Part shown: positions 12,357 through 24,500 of the stretch, in pieces
Layout of the letters: every line of letters begins with the position of its first letter
Position numbering within the stretch: position 1 is the stretch's first letter
Assembly (NCBI GenBank): GCA_028565635.1
Contig: JAOXYB010096937.1
Coordinates: 1 to 39,068, forward strand
Direction of reading: 5' to 3'
Source: Phoronis ovalis
Taxonomy: Eukaryota > Phoronida > Phoronidae
Length of the DNA stretch: 39,068 nt
Program-made: the position numbers and the translations under genes
Notes under the pieces: model-generated
The model's database searches: none
What the model saw: only the letters and a program-made list of their open reading frames with translations
Told to the model about the DNA's origin: nothing

Positions 12357-12368
12357 ATAAATTTATTT
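12357..12368. terminator. Palindromic bidirectional poly(A) signal AATAAATTTATT
   Basis: The 12 bases are a perfect palindrome, giving AATAAA on the plus strand (12357-12362) and AATAAA on the minus strand (12368-12363). It lies between the stop of FGGY on the plus strand and the stop of RanBP3 on the minus strand, about 150 bases past the latter. It could therefore serve both convergent genes. Use by either transcript is inference; other AATAAA and ATTAAA hexamers are nearby. Confidence 0.5.
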
Positions 12369-12520
12369 CATAAATTGTAGAGAAACAACTGCTAATGACT
12401 TGCTTTTTTATCCGCTCTACATTGATCACAATCGTACTCTGCTATGATATTGACTACATGGACAAGTTTGTGCTCGACTCATGAAGCATGAGAACAGCTG
12501 CAATACGGTGATTGGCAGTT

Positions 12521-12629
12521 TTATATTTTAGTATGGAAATTCATTATTACGCCTTTACCTTCTGTTTCTGGGTCTAAAACACTGCTATCATTTGATTCGT
12601 CGTGGATGTCTCTTCGATCAGTACTTCGC
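12521..12629 (-). CDS. RANBP3: RanBP3 last coding exon, 3' end ambiguous
   Basis: After acceptor TTTTCAG at 12636-12630 the frame reads RSTDRRDIHDESNDSSVLD and PETEG, an acidic, Ser-rich tail like that of vertebrate RanBP3. Read through, it stops at 12523-12521. However GAAG|GTAAAG at 12559/12558 is a good donor. Splicing from it to an acceptor at 12288-12287 would replace the last residues with GVKSTSSD and stop at 12263-12261. A pyrimidine-richer acceptor at 12319-12318 gives a longer, less protein-like tail. I prefer read-through because the palindromic poly(A) signal follows at a suitable distance. Confidence 0.65.
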
Positions 12630-15600
12630 CTGAAAACAAATCAAATATGAGAGAATAAGTATTTTTCTGTCTTATTGCTGCTGTCTGTTATAACTTGATG
12701 CATCAATTTTCTTGACATTCTGAACTTTTAAGCTGCTGCCAGAACAAACCGATAAGCAGTAAATAAGCTATACATACAAACAATGAGGACATTTACATTA
12801 AAATTTTACTACCAGGGTGAACTGAAATTTATTACTTTCATCCCTCCTCCTCTATGATTTTTTCTTCTCTTTGTGTTTTCAATTCACTTATGTTCAAAAT
12901 AACCGATTTCTAATGGTAGCCCGATCAGTAATTTACTTTTTGGAATGGGTGAATAGATGCATTTAAAAACTCAGTACCTAGCTTTTCTTGGGGGAGATTC
13001 TTCCGGCGATTCCTCTCGCGTCCTTTTTTCTGCCGAACTTTCTGTATCAGGCATTGATTTTACCTCTTCACTCATCTTGAGCTGCTGAATTCTCCAGTCT
13101 ATGGCACCAAACAACTGATCTGTGTCTTTACTACTACTCTGGAAATCATAACACAAACTTAAAATATACAGTTGTTGAGATACGCAGTAGAGTAGTACCC
13201 TTGTCTTTCATGTCAGATGTTGAAGTACCCTGTTTGGCATGTAATTTCTTAAACGAGTAAAATTTACTTCCAACACTGGGGGACTGTAACCCTTATGGCT
13301 GGGATATCATGTATAAAAGTGTAAACTGAATGTTACATAAAGTTGGGTAAATGTATTTGTTGATACAAGATGTTGTTTACATTTCGACTTTTAATAAAAT
13401 AATTTATATCACATTTCAAACTTTGTATATTAATATATAAATCATAGTTTAATAATCAACTCTATTGAAACCAGCTCTTTTTTAAGATACTGGCCTTTTT
13501 GGGCTGAAAACAAATTGCAACTGTTAATAGGATACGTGTACAGCAAGCATTTACTGTCTTGCACTTTTAGTATGTAAACATTTCCAAAACATAATTCATT
13601 CACATGTAGTACTAGAAATGCATTGAATATATAAAAGCTGGCATCGCTAAACCTGATAAATATTACTCGGACAAATTGCTCACCATAATCAGGAATATTT
13701 TAACTCCACCCTCATCCATAGCTGTAAGTCTCACACTTTTTTCACTGGCCTTTTGTATAGTCATTCCACTCCAAATTTTACTGTTGAGTATTACCCGCAA
13801 ACTTCCCGAAGTACGCATCACTGACAAAAGAAAATTACACCAGATGCACTGATATGGATATTGAGGTTTGACAATGACCAAGCCACCTAAATCTTGAACT
13901 GTTAGATAAAATTCACTGAATTTCACTATTACATCAAAAATAAGAACTCGTACTTGAGTTTTCAAATTGTTGGTTTATACTGAGTACATGAGCTTATGTG
14001 GATTGGAATACGGTGAACCTCATACAAATAAAATGTGTTTACACGTACTACAATGTGTTTTAAAATTATATTGTGACATTCTAAGTTCAAGGAGGCGTGT
14101 TTATTTTTAGAATACTACATTTCAAGAGTTCATGCATCTAGTTTTCAAAATGTATGCACTTACCTACTCTAGATTGCAGCTTATTAATATCTGAGGACAT
14201 ATCATTAAGGCGTAAAATACCTCGGCCCCGCTCTAACCAGTTTGTAGTTGCAGCCTCAAAAACAAAGACTTTACCATTCATCTGGCAAGAAGGAATGAAA
14301 TATCAGAATGACAGGTTTAGGGAATGCAAATGTTAATTAAATTAATATGCACCAACTTAGTGAGAATATTATGAACTCTTAAACGAATATATATATGCCA
14401 CTAGAGAAGTTAACTATTTTTTCTTAGACCATCTCCAAATTCACAAGTCCGTACAACTACAGAATTTATTCAAATATGTTTTTATAACGTTAATGCTTTT
14501 TTACCTGTAATACATTGGATTCATTTTCTTCCCCGGTTACAACTTGCACCTCTTCGTATTCCTGTATCTGTGAATGTTTAGCCTGATACTCGCTGGCTGA
14601 TTCTGCTAATGTTTTACTGCTTGGACTGGTTGTGCCTACAATAGCATAGAATCATACAGATGCTGAATGCTTCATAGCATGTGTCCTGCAATATTTATCA
14701 TTCGATTTTGCACCTAAATGTGTTATTATTCAGAGTTGGTGTTTTCATACAAACTGCATTGGTTACACAATAAAAATACCGTGAATATACAAAAATATAC
14801 TGAAACACAGAAATGTTATTTCACCTTAATATTAAGATATTTGAAATTTCTGGACAAACAGAAACATTAGGAAGAAATTTATTGCAATATTAATGCACCA
14901 TAGTGACCAAGCACAAAACAAAATAAACTACTTAAAATTAACACTGATACACTGAAAATATTGTTGGTATACATTACAAGTGTACAGTGCCCACAATGTT
15001 ATTTCGTATAAAAGATCATGGTTACATTTGAAATCACAGTTCTACCGAATATCAACAGGCTTACATTAAGTTTTTTTAGACGATTCTGCCAGAATGTTAG
15101 TACCTTAATTTCTGCAAAATATCTCTACTGGAGGAAGCAACTGTATACTGCACCTGACATTATAGTAACTTTATACTGTACCTTGTGATAGTAACTGTAT
15201 ACTGTACCTTATTATAGTAACTGGATACTGTACCTTATTATAGTAACTGGATACTGTACCTTATTATAGTAACTGGATACTGTACCTGACGCTTCTGCCT
15301 TTTCTTCAGTTGATTTTTCATTCTCGTCTGCTTTGCTAGCTGCTGCATTGGAAACTCTTACAGACAGATTTTCACCAAAGACAAATCCTGATGCTGAACT
15401 ATCCCCATTTGTTTCAGATTCTGCATTTTTTGTCAGGTTTTCAGGTATATTCTGTAACATGGTGGTACATTATAAACAGCAAAAATAAAATATGATGACT
15501 GATACACTCTTTAAAATACAAAATTTGTGTAATCAACAACAACATTTGTGTTGAGTTTACGTATTATATTTTATTTCAAACGATACAATGCAGGTCAAGT

Positions 15601-18600
15601 GTTTGGTGTTGAGGCAGTTCAGCTGTCAGCGTTAGATAAACTTAGCAAAGGCTTCTCAGAACATTTCAGTACCTGACAGCATTAGGAGCGGCTTGATTCA
15701 TCCCTTTTTCACTGGGTTCATTTTTAATGGTTAACAGAGAATATTTACAGCTTACCGTGACTCTGTCTTCTAAATTTTGACCAAATAGATAACCAGAGGT
15801 AACAGAATTACCACTGTCACTTAAAGAACTGTAAAAACAAATAGCAGTCATCAGTACTGTAACTTATTTAACATGTACAGTGTAATCGTTTTACACACAA
15901 ATAACATACAGTTAAATTCATTTCAATCATTTGAAATACAAGTTGTTGAAAAAAAGGAAGTATCTTGTCTCATTCCTGCTTCTTCTAGTTTCAACATCAT
16001 AATATAAATTAGCTCGCCAATAGTGAAAACTTTTTAAAAAGCCCCTCCCGCTGTAATTGAGCTTTAAACACCCCTTATACCCCCATAATCCTAATTATTT
16101 TCAGGTCCTCCCCCTTGATAATTTTTAACGGATCAGTTCTTACACGATGGAAACCAAAAGAAATTTGCTATTCACCTGTCTGGATTTTTCATAAATTGGG
16201 TAAAATAACTTCCTGATGAATTTAGGCTTGCAGAAGTTTCTGTTGAATCTGCAGTCTTTTTGGTATCATCTTCACCACTTACGGCAGCATCTGTGTCAGT
16301 ATTATCAGCTTTCTCTTCCGTCTCTTTACCATCACCTTCACCTTCAACAGAAGATTTTAATAGTCAAATTACAGATTTTTTATACTCTGTTAGTCAGAGG
16401 TAACCTTGTTGAATTTGTTAGAGAAACTGTTTTATTTAAGAGTACATGAAGTAGACACATCATTAGCTCATGTAAGTGACACTATATTTTGTTAAATTTA
16501 CATGCTGTTAATAATTTTTCAAGAAAGTAAAGCTGTGACGTTTAATTATTCATCATTTATAATGTAATAGCATGAGAATATTTTGGGAGAAGATTTTGTA
16601 TGTAAAACGCCAAAATATTTGTCTTATGATTATGAGCGAGCCTAATAGGGTGTTCACTGCATGGCTGACATGCCTCGGCTGGTTGTCTGGGCTGGTTATA
16701 TAATATATATCACTCTTATATTATTGCTTCTATACACAATTCTATATATTTGATGTCTTGTGTAGAAAGATCAAGCAGGGGTACATATGTAATTTTGAAT
16801 AGTTTTAATTATCGCTGTGCGAAAGGACCCACTTTGTAAGTTGAGATCCCTTCACCAACTATTGTTAAAAATAGACTGTTCAGGTGCCAGTTATGGCTAT
16901 TGTAGTCTGTTATGTAAGAACATTGTAAAAGATGGGTACTAAGGCTTTAAGGATTAGTTATTTAAAAATGAATCCGATCAGTTATTCTAACTAGTTGAAA
17001 CAAAACTCAAAATTCTGATGTCAATACATTTCATAAATTTTAATACTTATAGCCTAATTTTATGACTGAGTACTTGATAACATACTTAACCACCATAATA
17101 TACATATATTTTTGATGCCCTGTCTATTCTAGCAATATTTTCACCTCTGGAACTAAAATAGCCATTCAAGTACAGCATCATACCTGACTTATTTCCTGCA
17201 GAATCTGCTTTTAGTGTAGCAGGCTTCAACAGTGGCTTCTTTTCTGGTGCCGACTGCACACTGGTACCAAACGCGGATGGTTTTAATCTAAAACAGGCAC
17301 TTCCACTATCTAAAAAGAAATATATTTTTTAAAAATTAATTGAAGATACATTCGGCCAAATATGAAAATAAAAACATGATTGCTTTTTTCAGGTGTCAGA
17401 AAGGGTAAAGTTTCCAAAATAATTATTGTACAAAATTGAAAGTATTTTCCAAAAAGTAGCCACAATTAAGAATTTTGAAACATAAATGCAATTAAAGTGT
17501 TTGACCATTGTACAGTTATGTGAGACATAAGAAAAACATACCATTCAAAAAAAATTTTAAAATATTGACTCTATAGCTTATCTATAACATATTGTGAGGT
17601 TGATGTGGACACCTTCATAGATTACTTGACATTATATAAATTATCTATGAAATAAAGCGAGTATGAAATTGTTAGCTATGAACAGGAATAAATACCTTGT
17701 ACCATTTTACACATCCATAGATTATCTATGACTTAAAAGTATTTGCTACACAATGAACATCTTGAAAGCAATCATTTCCAGAGTAATTTTATAGATTAAT
17801 TGAGAAACCGAAAAGCGAAAGTACTTTTAATTTTGGACGACCTATAAAAGTGTTAATACCAGCAAGTGGTTTCTTTTAATGTGGCAAAAGCATTATTACT
17901 TGTGCCACACAACACATGACTTAATGTAATAAGAGTGAAATAAGGTGATTATACCTGGTTTTCCAGATTCAGATTTTTTGAACTTTAGAGATGCAGGAGC
18001 AATAATAGGACGTGGATTACTTTTCTCATCTACAAGATATTGGCAAATATAAAATACACATTTAAAACAAACAGCAAAGATACATTGGCTACACCATCAC
18101 ACAATGCCAAGGAAATTATCATCACAAATATCAGTATACATAAGATGCCCCATGATGCAGACAAATGATGTGGCTACACTATAATAAACATGAAACTTAC
18201 AAATAGATACATATCAAAGATTTACTATCAATAAATACATGAAGTGGATTTAAATTTTAAGTTTAAAATAACACAAGTTGTTGTTGGAAGCTAACTAACT
18301 CACCATCATCAGAGGCACAGGGAGAAGACGTTGCAGACGTTTTCTTAGCAAACGGATTTGGAACTAATTTACTCGGAGCCAATGCACCCCCACCTACAAC
18401 GATTGCATAAATCATACCACAGTAAACTATATAGCATAATAAGTACATGTACCTGCCTGTTCTGGCTAATGTCCACTTCTATATCAGGGCTCTACGTGAA
18501 TAGTCATCAAATCATGATTGACGTCAAATTTAAACGTGTTGCATTTGCAAAGCAACCTCCAACAAAATGTACTTGATAATGATAAAACTTGAATGTAAAA

Positions 18601-21142
18601 CTTGGAAATTTGCACAAGAATATGGAATGTACAACAAATTTACATAAATGAGTTGCCTTATTCCATAAAACACTGTGTTAGGAGCAAAGCAAAGTATATG
18701 TAAAGCTTCACAGTCAAACATCAGCTCTATGAGTGAGATATATAAGAGACAAATAAACACACCATCACTGACTGATTATATAGAAGGTGTTACCTGATGC
18801 TTACAGGCAAACAGCGTCAAGAGTTTACACAACAGGTAATCTGTTTTGTTTTCCAGCATTTACATTTTGTACATACAATTTGAAGAGGAAAACATTATAA
18901 CTTACCAGCGTAAGGTTTAGGACAAGAGTTTAGAGTCGTATGTGTGGTACTTGAGAAAGGTGAACGGGAAATAAATGCCACAGTGGGCTGATGTCCATTC
19001 TCTGTTACAAGAAAATCAACGAATATTACCAGCATATTAACACAAAAGTATGTAGTGCCATGATTATAGTGAAAGAAAATTTCCCCTTTCACTATGCATA
19101 GCAAAAGTGTAGTCTATCTTTCAAAGTACAAGCATCATAGTACAAAATTATGTGGCCAAAATCATAAAATGCAACATGTGCAGTTACTTATATTGTAGGC
19201 CAACATTTTCTGCATGATTTCTGGAATCAATCGTAATATCAGCGACAGGTAATTCACTGAATGTGGGATGCACTTTTGGCGTAAGCAATGTTAATATATT
19301 TGAAATTCTGCAGGCGAAGGATTATGCTGCCTGACACTTTCAATTGGAACTCCTTTGAGTCCTTACTAATAGTCTTCTTACTGATTTAAAATGCATTAAT
19401 CATATAATTACACCGTACATGAGAGTAAGCATACAATAATCTTTTCCATTAAGTCTGTTTTAACTTACCATCACTACTATCTGCATTACTTTTAGTTGCC
19501 TTTTTCTCCGGTTCTGGTGGACTTGATGAGGGCTAAATAAATTAAATGATTCAAATTAATTCATTAACAGCCACCAGCTATATCACAAAGAACAATTTCT
19601 TAATTTGTTAGCATTGTTTATTCTAACAACTTTGTCCACATAGCAGTTTACACGAAAGGACACATTACAGTACTTAGATTATACTTGTGCTCACTTGTTT
19701 TCTACCAAGAACAAATTTTGTTGACGTGAAACTATTCTGATTTCTGCTAGTAAAAACCAAGTAGCAAAAGACATCTTTCAAATGCTGTTTCATAGATATC
19801 TTTTTATTTTGATCCACAATACAACAATGAGTTCCTGCTTGGAGATATGGCTAAACATCGCATACCTTAACAGTGGCCCTGGCTGCCATGTTTTGCCCAA
19901 ATATGAAATTTGAATCACCACCTAAATAATACATAAAAGTTAGTAATAAATGCAAACTGTGATTGCACAAATCATGTATGAAGTAAATACAAGTACCAAT
20001 TTTTAATCAACAGATTTTTTCTAAAATACCAATAAAAATCAATCGGTTGTAAAATTATAATGAAGGGAATGATGATGTAACCTTTTTTTTAGTATCTGCA
20101 TAAATATTCTTTTTTAGTCATACTGATTAAGAGAAAGAAAGAATTTCAGACATAAATTTAATAAAAAAAAAACGAATCATACTTTAAGCAATGAAGCTAT
20201 CACTTGATTTTGTTATAAACAAGTCCTTAATGAGTTCTAATTATGGTGAAAAATAGAGCAGTTTCAAAATTTTGTAAATAAACAAGTTTCACTATTTCAC
20301 TTTGAAATTATAGTGTAATTTTTTATTGTTAGCATGGCCCGCTATTGCATTTTGATACATTTAACTTAGTTTAACTAGCAATTGCATTGCTTATTGTTTA
20401 TACCTGTATCTGGCTTGTTTGGTAAGGTTTCAGTCTTGTTTTCTATGTTTTCTGAAACAAATAGTAATAATATCTCATTAGGTATTTGTAACTGGTCTAG
20501 CGCTGTGTTAAACAAAGATAAAACTCAAGTATTTCCTGCTGAATAAGAAGTTCTGACCAAGACATTATCTACGAAATGTGTTCACTACTGAAATTAACAT
20601 AAATTTTAATAAAACAGCTATGGGTTAGTAAAGTGATCCATTTTTGTTTTCGTACAATGTCATTTGTATAATAATCAAAGCGGTGACACACGGGTGGCAC
20701 AACGATGTTTATGTCTATCGGTGATATGGTCTGTAAAATCATAATTTTATTTATGTAAACATTGCAATCCGTTATCAAATCTGATCGTTTGTAGTAGAAC
20801 ACTTTGGTCCACTACACAGAAATTGTTTCTTCGCTGCTTAAATAGTCATAAACGACACTTCGATTCATTGAAGTGAATGCCATATGGATCTTGCTAAGGA
20901 CAGACAATCTGCCGTTTCATTTAAATTTCTCTGTTGTTTGCACTGTTTGGACTGTGTCGACTGTTTGGAAATGTCAATCAAAGAAACAGTACATTCTGTC
21001 GATACCATACTCTGTGCTAATTAAATAAATAAATAGTGTCGCGTGTTGATAAACAAGGAGTACAGTCTCTAATTTGGAAATACGAAAGTTTAAGAAACAT
21101 AAAGAATAAATCTTAGCGCTAACCAGATTTGCTATCCGCCAT
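12521..21142 (-). CDS. RANBP3: Ran-binding protein 3, cofactor of CRM1-dependent nuclear export
   Basis: Coding exons, 5' to 3' on the minus strand: 21142-21124, 20451-20404, 19921-19866, 19532-19469, 19001-18906, 18393-18304, 18029-17955, 17309-17184, 16341-16176, 15828-15756, 15451-15286, 14635-14505, 14281-14164, 13820-13684, 13138-12978, 12629-12521. Total 1635 nt, 544 aa; human RANBP3 has about 567. All phases agree. A disordered N-terminal half holds FG-type motifs FIFGQNM (about 28-34), YLFGQNLEDRV (260-270) and FVFGENLSVRV (294-304). A Ran-binding domain covers about 345-475, with WLERGRGILRLND, RTSGSLRVILNSKIW and SSSKDTDQL. In vertebrates RanBP3 is nuclear, binds CRM1 and RanGTP and assists export of cargo including beta-catenin and Smad2/3. 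The FRLKP and LLKPATL segments also match the human protein. The C-terminal end is uncertain. Confidence 0.95.
12978..14635 (-). CDS. RANBP3: RanBP3 exons 12-15, Ran-binding domain
   Basis: Four exons (14635-14505, 14281-14164, 13820-13684, 13138-12978) encode residues from about 327 to 509. The first carries VVTGEENESNVLQ, the start of the RanBD1 fold. The second carries GKVFVFE and NWLERGRGILRLND. The third carries RTSGSLRVILNSKIW, QKASEKSVRLTAMD and VKIFLI. The fourth carries SSSKDTDQLFGAIDWRIQQL, the closing helix, then a charged stretch with KRTREESPEESPPRKAR. That last segment could be a nuclear localisation signal (inference). Confidence 0.93.
15155..15286 (-). repeat. 26-bp tandem array repeating the RanBP3 exon 11 splice donor
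   Basis: Three identical 26-bp units (15209-15234, 15235-15260, 15261-15286), one near-identical unit (15183-15208) and one diverged unit (about 15155-15182) sit directly downstream of exon 11. Read on the minus strand each unit begins G|GTACAGTATCCAGTTAC, so each boundary recreates the real donor at 15286/15285. The last base of the first unit is the last base of exon 11. Units are 26 bp, so use of the next two donors shifts frame, and the third in-frame position is preceded by an in-frame TAA. Confidence 0.85.
15286..15828 (-). CDS. RANBP3: RanBP3 exons 10 and 11, paired FG motifs
   Basis: Exon 10 (15828-15756) encodes SGYLFGQNLEDRVT and exon 11 (15451-15286) encodes SGFVFGENLSVRVSN, matching the two FxFG-type motifs of human RanBP3. 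Exon 10 ends at phase 0 and exon 11 begins at phase 0. The open frame of exon 10 continues past its donor to 15673, but ending there gives a phase that puts an early stop in exon 11, so the shorter exon is preferred. Confidence 0.88.
17184..19001 (-). CDS. RANBP3: RanBP3 exons 5-8, symmetric phase-1 exons of the disordered region
   Basis: Exons 19001-18906 (96 nt), 18393-18304 (90), 18029-17955 (75) and 17309-17184 (126) each start and end in phase 1 and are multiples of three. They encode low-complexity Ser/Thr/Pro/Lys-rich sequence. Conserved pieces are VPNPFAKK, RPIIAPASLKF, CFRLKPSAFG and LLKPATLKA; the last two resemble the human RLKP and LRPAVLQ segments. Any of the four could be skipped without a frameshift. 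Confidence 0.9.
21124..21142 (-). CDS. RANBP3: RanBP3 exon 1 and start codon
   Basis: The exon carries MADSKS plus one base and ends TCTG|GTTAGC. Human RanBP3 also begins MAD. The ATG lies in GGAAAATGGCGG, with A at -3 and G at +4. The AAATGGCGG core resembles a YY1 site overlapping the start codon, as in many animal housekeeping genes. The next exon (20451-20404) fits in phase 1. Confidence 0.85.
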
Positions 21143-21552
21143 TTTCCCCGTTAGTCCGTTTCTTTCCTGCTTGGTGGCGCTTAATCAGCAGCTTCTCATT
21201 TCAAAAACAATTTCGTACGTATTGAATAACAGGAATTTCTTAGATAGCAATGTTTAAATTTGGTATTCATTATTAATAATGTATAGATATTGAAAACAAA
21301 GGGTATTCAAATGATATAATACTGTCTTATACATTATGACAATTATTTATCTAGAGCACAACTAAATTTTAGAAAGTGTGCCTAAATAAACAAATGCGCA
21401 GCAACAGAAGCAGGAGAATAGTAAATATTATATCAAAGTGTGTTAAATTGAACAATTTTTCTGACTATTTTCAAGTTTACCAAATGGTCTAATGTAATAC
21501 TGTGACCATGTGATGTGAGTGCTAAGTTTTGTACGACTTTTTATGTAGAAGG
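21143..21552. promoter_or_regulatory. Divergent intergenic region, probable bidirectional promoter
   Basis: RanBP3 (minus) and the C1orf87 homologue (plus) start 410 bases apart, head to head. The half next to RanBP3 (21143-21200) is less AT-rich and the other half is AT-rich, without a convincing TATA box for either gene. Sharing of regulatory elements is inferred from the layout only. Confidence 0.55.
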
Positions 21553-21573
21553 ATGCCTAAATTTGGTCGTAAG
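21553..21573 (+). CDS. C1orf87: C1orf87 homologue, candidate exon 1
   Basis: MPKFGRK is followed by AAG|GTGAGT, a strong donor, in phase 0, matching the phase 0 acceptor of the exon at 25159. The start context has A at -3. The intron is 3585 bases. If this exon is wrong, the first in-frame ATG of the next exon (25183) would start a protein at MLARNITTK and lose 15 residues. Confidence 0.7.
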
Positions 21574-24500
21574 GTGAGTACGTTAGAAAAATGCTAGATT
21601 TCACTTTTCAGTCTGACGGAGACTGAGTGAGACCTGTCCGGGGGGGTACTCAAGTGATTTTTTGGTGGGGGTGTTTGGATTGCTACCGTAAGGCGTAAAG
21701 CTATTCAAAAATTTGGATTGCGATAGCTAGTACAGCAAATAATTTGGATTAATTTTAGGTTTGTATCCATAAATACATTTTAGAATTTGGTTTGTATCAG
21801 TCAGTTTCTGTAAAAATGGATTGCTATACTTAAATATTTTAAAATTTGGATTGCTACCCCTATATTTCTCAAAATTTGGATTGCTACCCTAAAATTTCAA
21901 AAAAATTGTATTGGGTTTGCTACCACAAGCTAAAATTTTGGATTGGGTTCCGCGGCACATCCCTGTAGTCAAAAAACCTTGAGTACCCCCCCCCCCCCCG
22001 GGGACCTGTCAGAAATTGAATTCGTTTTGTCATGCGGATCTGCCGAGAGATCTGCAGTCCACAATTTGTCACGTTTCTTACAGTACATATGGCTTATATA
22101 CATCGTCTTCTTATGAATCAGTACTCTGCAACGAGGTTCTGTACTCTCTGGCATCTGATTCAAGGTAATAACAGATAACATGTTTGAATTCCATGGCGTT
22201 TAATTTGAAAAAGTCGTTCCAAAATGCGTTTTTCACTTTCACTATTAAACTGAAAGAAATTTTAGATACCCTAAGTGCATTCTCTCGAACTTCCGAAAGA
22301 AAAAACAATCAGGTATTCATAAAAATAAACATAATTGCGTAACGCACGTTGCCGTACTTCATTTTAAAAAATACCCTGTAATTTGGCCATAATTTGTGCC
22401 AAAGATGCAGGAATTGTACTCTCAGGCTATACTACTCATAAGCTTCGCAAAGTGGAGAGAAAAAGTGTATCCAGATCGAAATACTCCATTGAACTGTCTC
22501 ATACAAATTTAGCAATGTGTAAAATTCTGTTCTTTATCCCATCTGTCTAAAATCTCAGCTGTTCTGTTATAGGTGTCGTGAACTTATGAATATAGTTTGT
22601 GACAGATGAAACCAGACAACAATGTTTTTCTTATGAAATCAAGCATTTCAACGTATGTAGGAACTGCATTCTCTAAATTGTTAATTACTTTTTACAGCAG
22701 TTGCTTCAGACAAAAATACTACTGACTGCAGAAGTACTGTAAAATCTACTTTTATTATTTTTTTACTAAAACATTGATTGTTTTGTTTTAAAGTTTTTAT
22801 TTTGAAATTGTGTTTAAATTAATTGTTATAAATATTTTTAAAAGTCAATTATAACACATGCATTCTGAACTTATACTTTTTTATTAATCCACATTCCTTG
22901 AAAGTTTTGTTTTTATTCGTTTAACTTTTGCATTTGTTTCTGTATCCTTTAATTTTTATCAAAGTTCTGTTTCGGTATTAACCCCTTCCCTACCAAGGAC
23001 GTAGTTATGTTTTGGTATTTTAATAATAAATAATAAATTGAAAGTTAATGATCAGGGTAGAAAATAAGTAGGCTCTACCTCATGTAAGTGTGGAACACAA
23101 AAAGGAGCAAGCTACCCAGGTTGCTACCGCTTTAAAAAGGGCTTTTAACACATCAGTCAATTATATGTCCATGACTGACTTCACACATGCATTTATTCTT
23201 TTCGGTATTTTCTATTAAATACCACACAGACAACAACCCATAGCATACTCCGTTGCTAACCCTACCAAGGTGAATCACTATGATATCTGCGGCTCGAATA
23301 TTGGTCTGATTATACCGAGAAGTGCATTTCGTCAGTCTCCGTGGTCAGATTGCCACCTTTTCTTTACATAGAGTTTTATATATCCTAGCTCTCACCTTAT
23401 AGAAAATCAGTTGTACAATTGGCACAATCCTAACTATTTACTTAATAGGTGATATTAAAAATTAAATATAAAGTAAAAATAAACATTAAAGCATTCATCT
23501 TTAGAAATTTTGGTTATAAATTGATTGGCGTAATAGCTTACAATATTTGCCTTCTAATAATAAGAGTAACCATGCATGCTAAAGAGATCTATAAATTCTA
23601 AATTCTATTTGGTGATCAGTGCACTGAAATTGTACTCAGTAGGTGTGCTAACCATTTGTTCTGATTTTTGTTTATAATTATCTGTAACCAACAGACGGCA
23701 TTGCTACTTGTATTCCTACCATAATTGTTCTAAAACTGTTGTTTTTATTGCCTTATTAATATTATGTCAAGAAATCATTGTATACAGTTATTGAATAATT
23801 CATGCAGTCTTTGGTTTCTAAGGCAGGAATCGGAAATTAATTACAATTTTCTTTGTGGTTTAACACTAAAAAAAAACAGTCTTCAGTTTGTTACAGCATT
23901 GCTGCTTTCACACATCAAATACCATAGAAAGTTTGTTTCAAACTGCAAGGTTTCTTGCAAAATTTGAAAGGAAAATTTGAGTTTATTCAAAATTCTGTAC
24001 CCGCTATGTATTTAAAAGGTGTGTAATCTTGCATTTTATTATAATATGATAATTGCTCAGGTATCTAGTATATTATATTATTAACTTGGTAATCTCTATG
24101 AAGATGACTGATAGATAAATAGTAAATTAACATATTGAAACTGTTATCTACTAATAAATGTTATTTTAAATTTAATTTCTTATGGATCCTAAACTTGTTT
24201 ATTTTTAACCCCCCTGTGTGGAATGAATTATAATTATATGACATAGCAAATATTTATCAATAATATCAAACTATTGTGAAGGTGAAGTACATGGTACAGC
24301 ATGAATAGTTATAGCAGTCTGGATTATCATACCTATATATGGCATTTTAATATAAAATAAAACAGCAAAAAATCAATAATGTTGCTCAACATTTTTTGTT
24401 ACTTTAAAACAGTAATTAGAGTAAAATGTTGTAGAGGTCACACTGACAACCATTTAAGCAATTTTACTCTTCTTTAGGTAGTTTTAGTATGTTTTTAGTC

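Noticed and set aside
15673-15828. Longer version of RanBP3 exon 10 ending at CAG|GTACTG
   Set aside because: The frame is open, but it would end in phase 2 and produce an immediate stop in exon 11. The donor at 15756/15755 gives phase 0 and fits.
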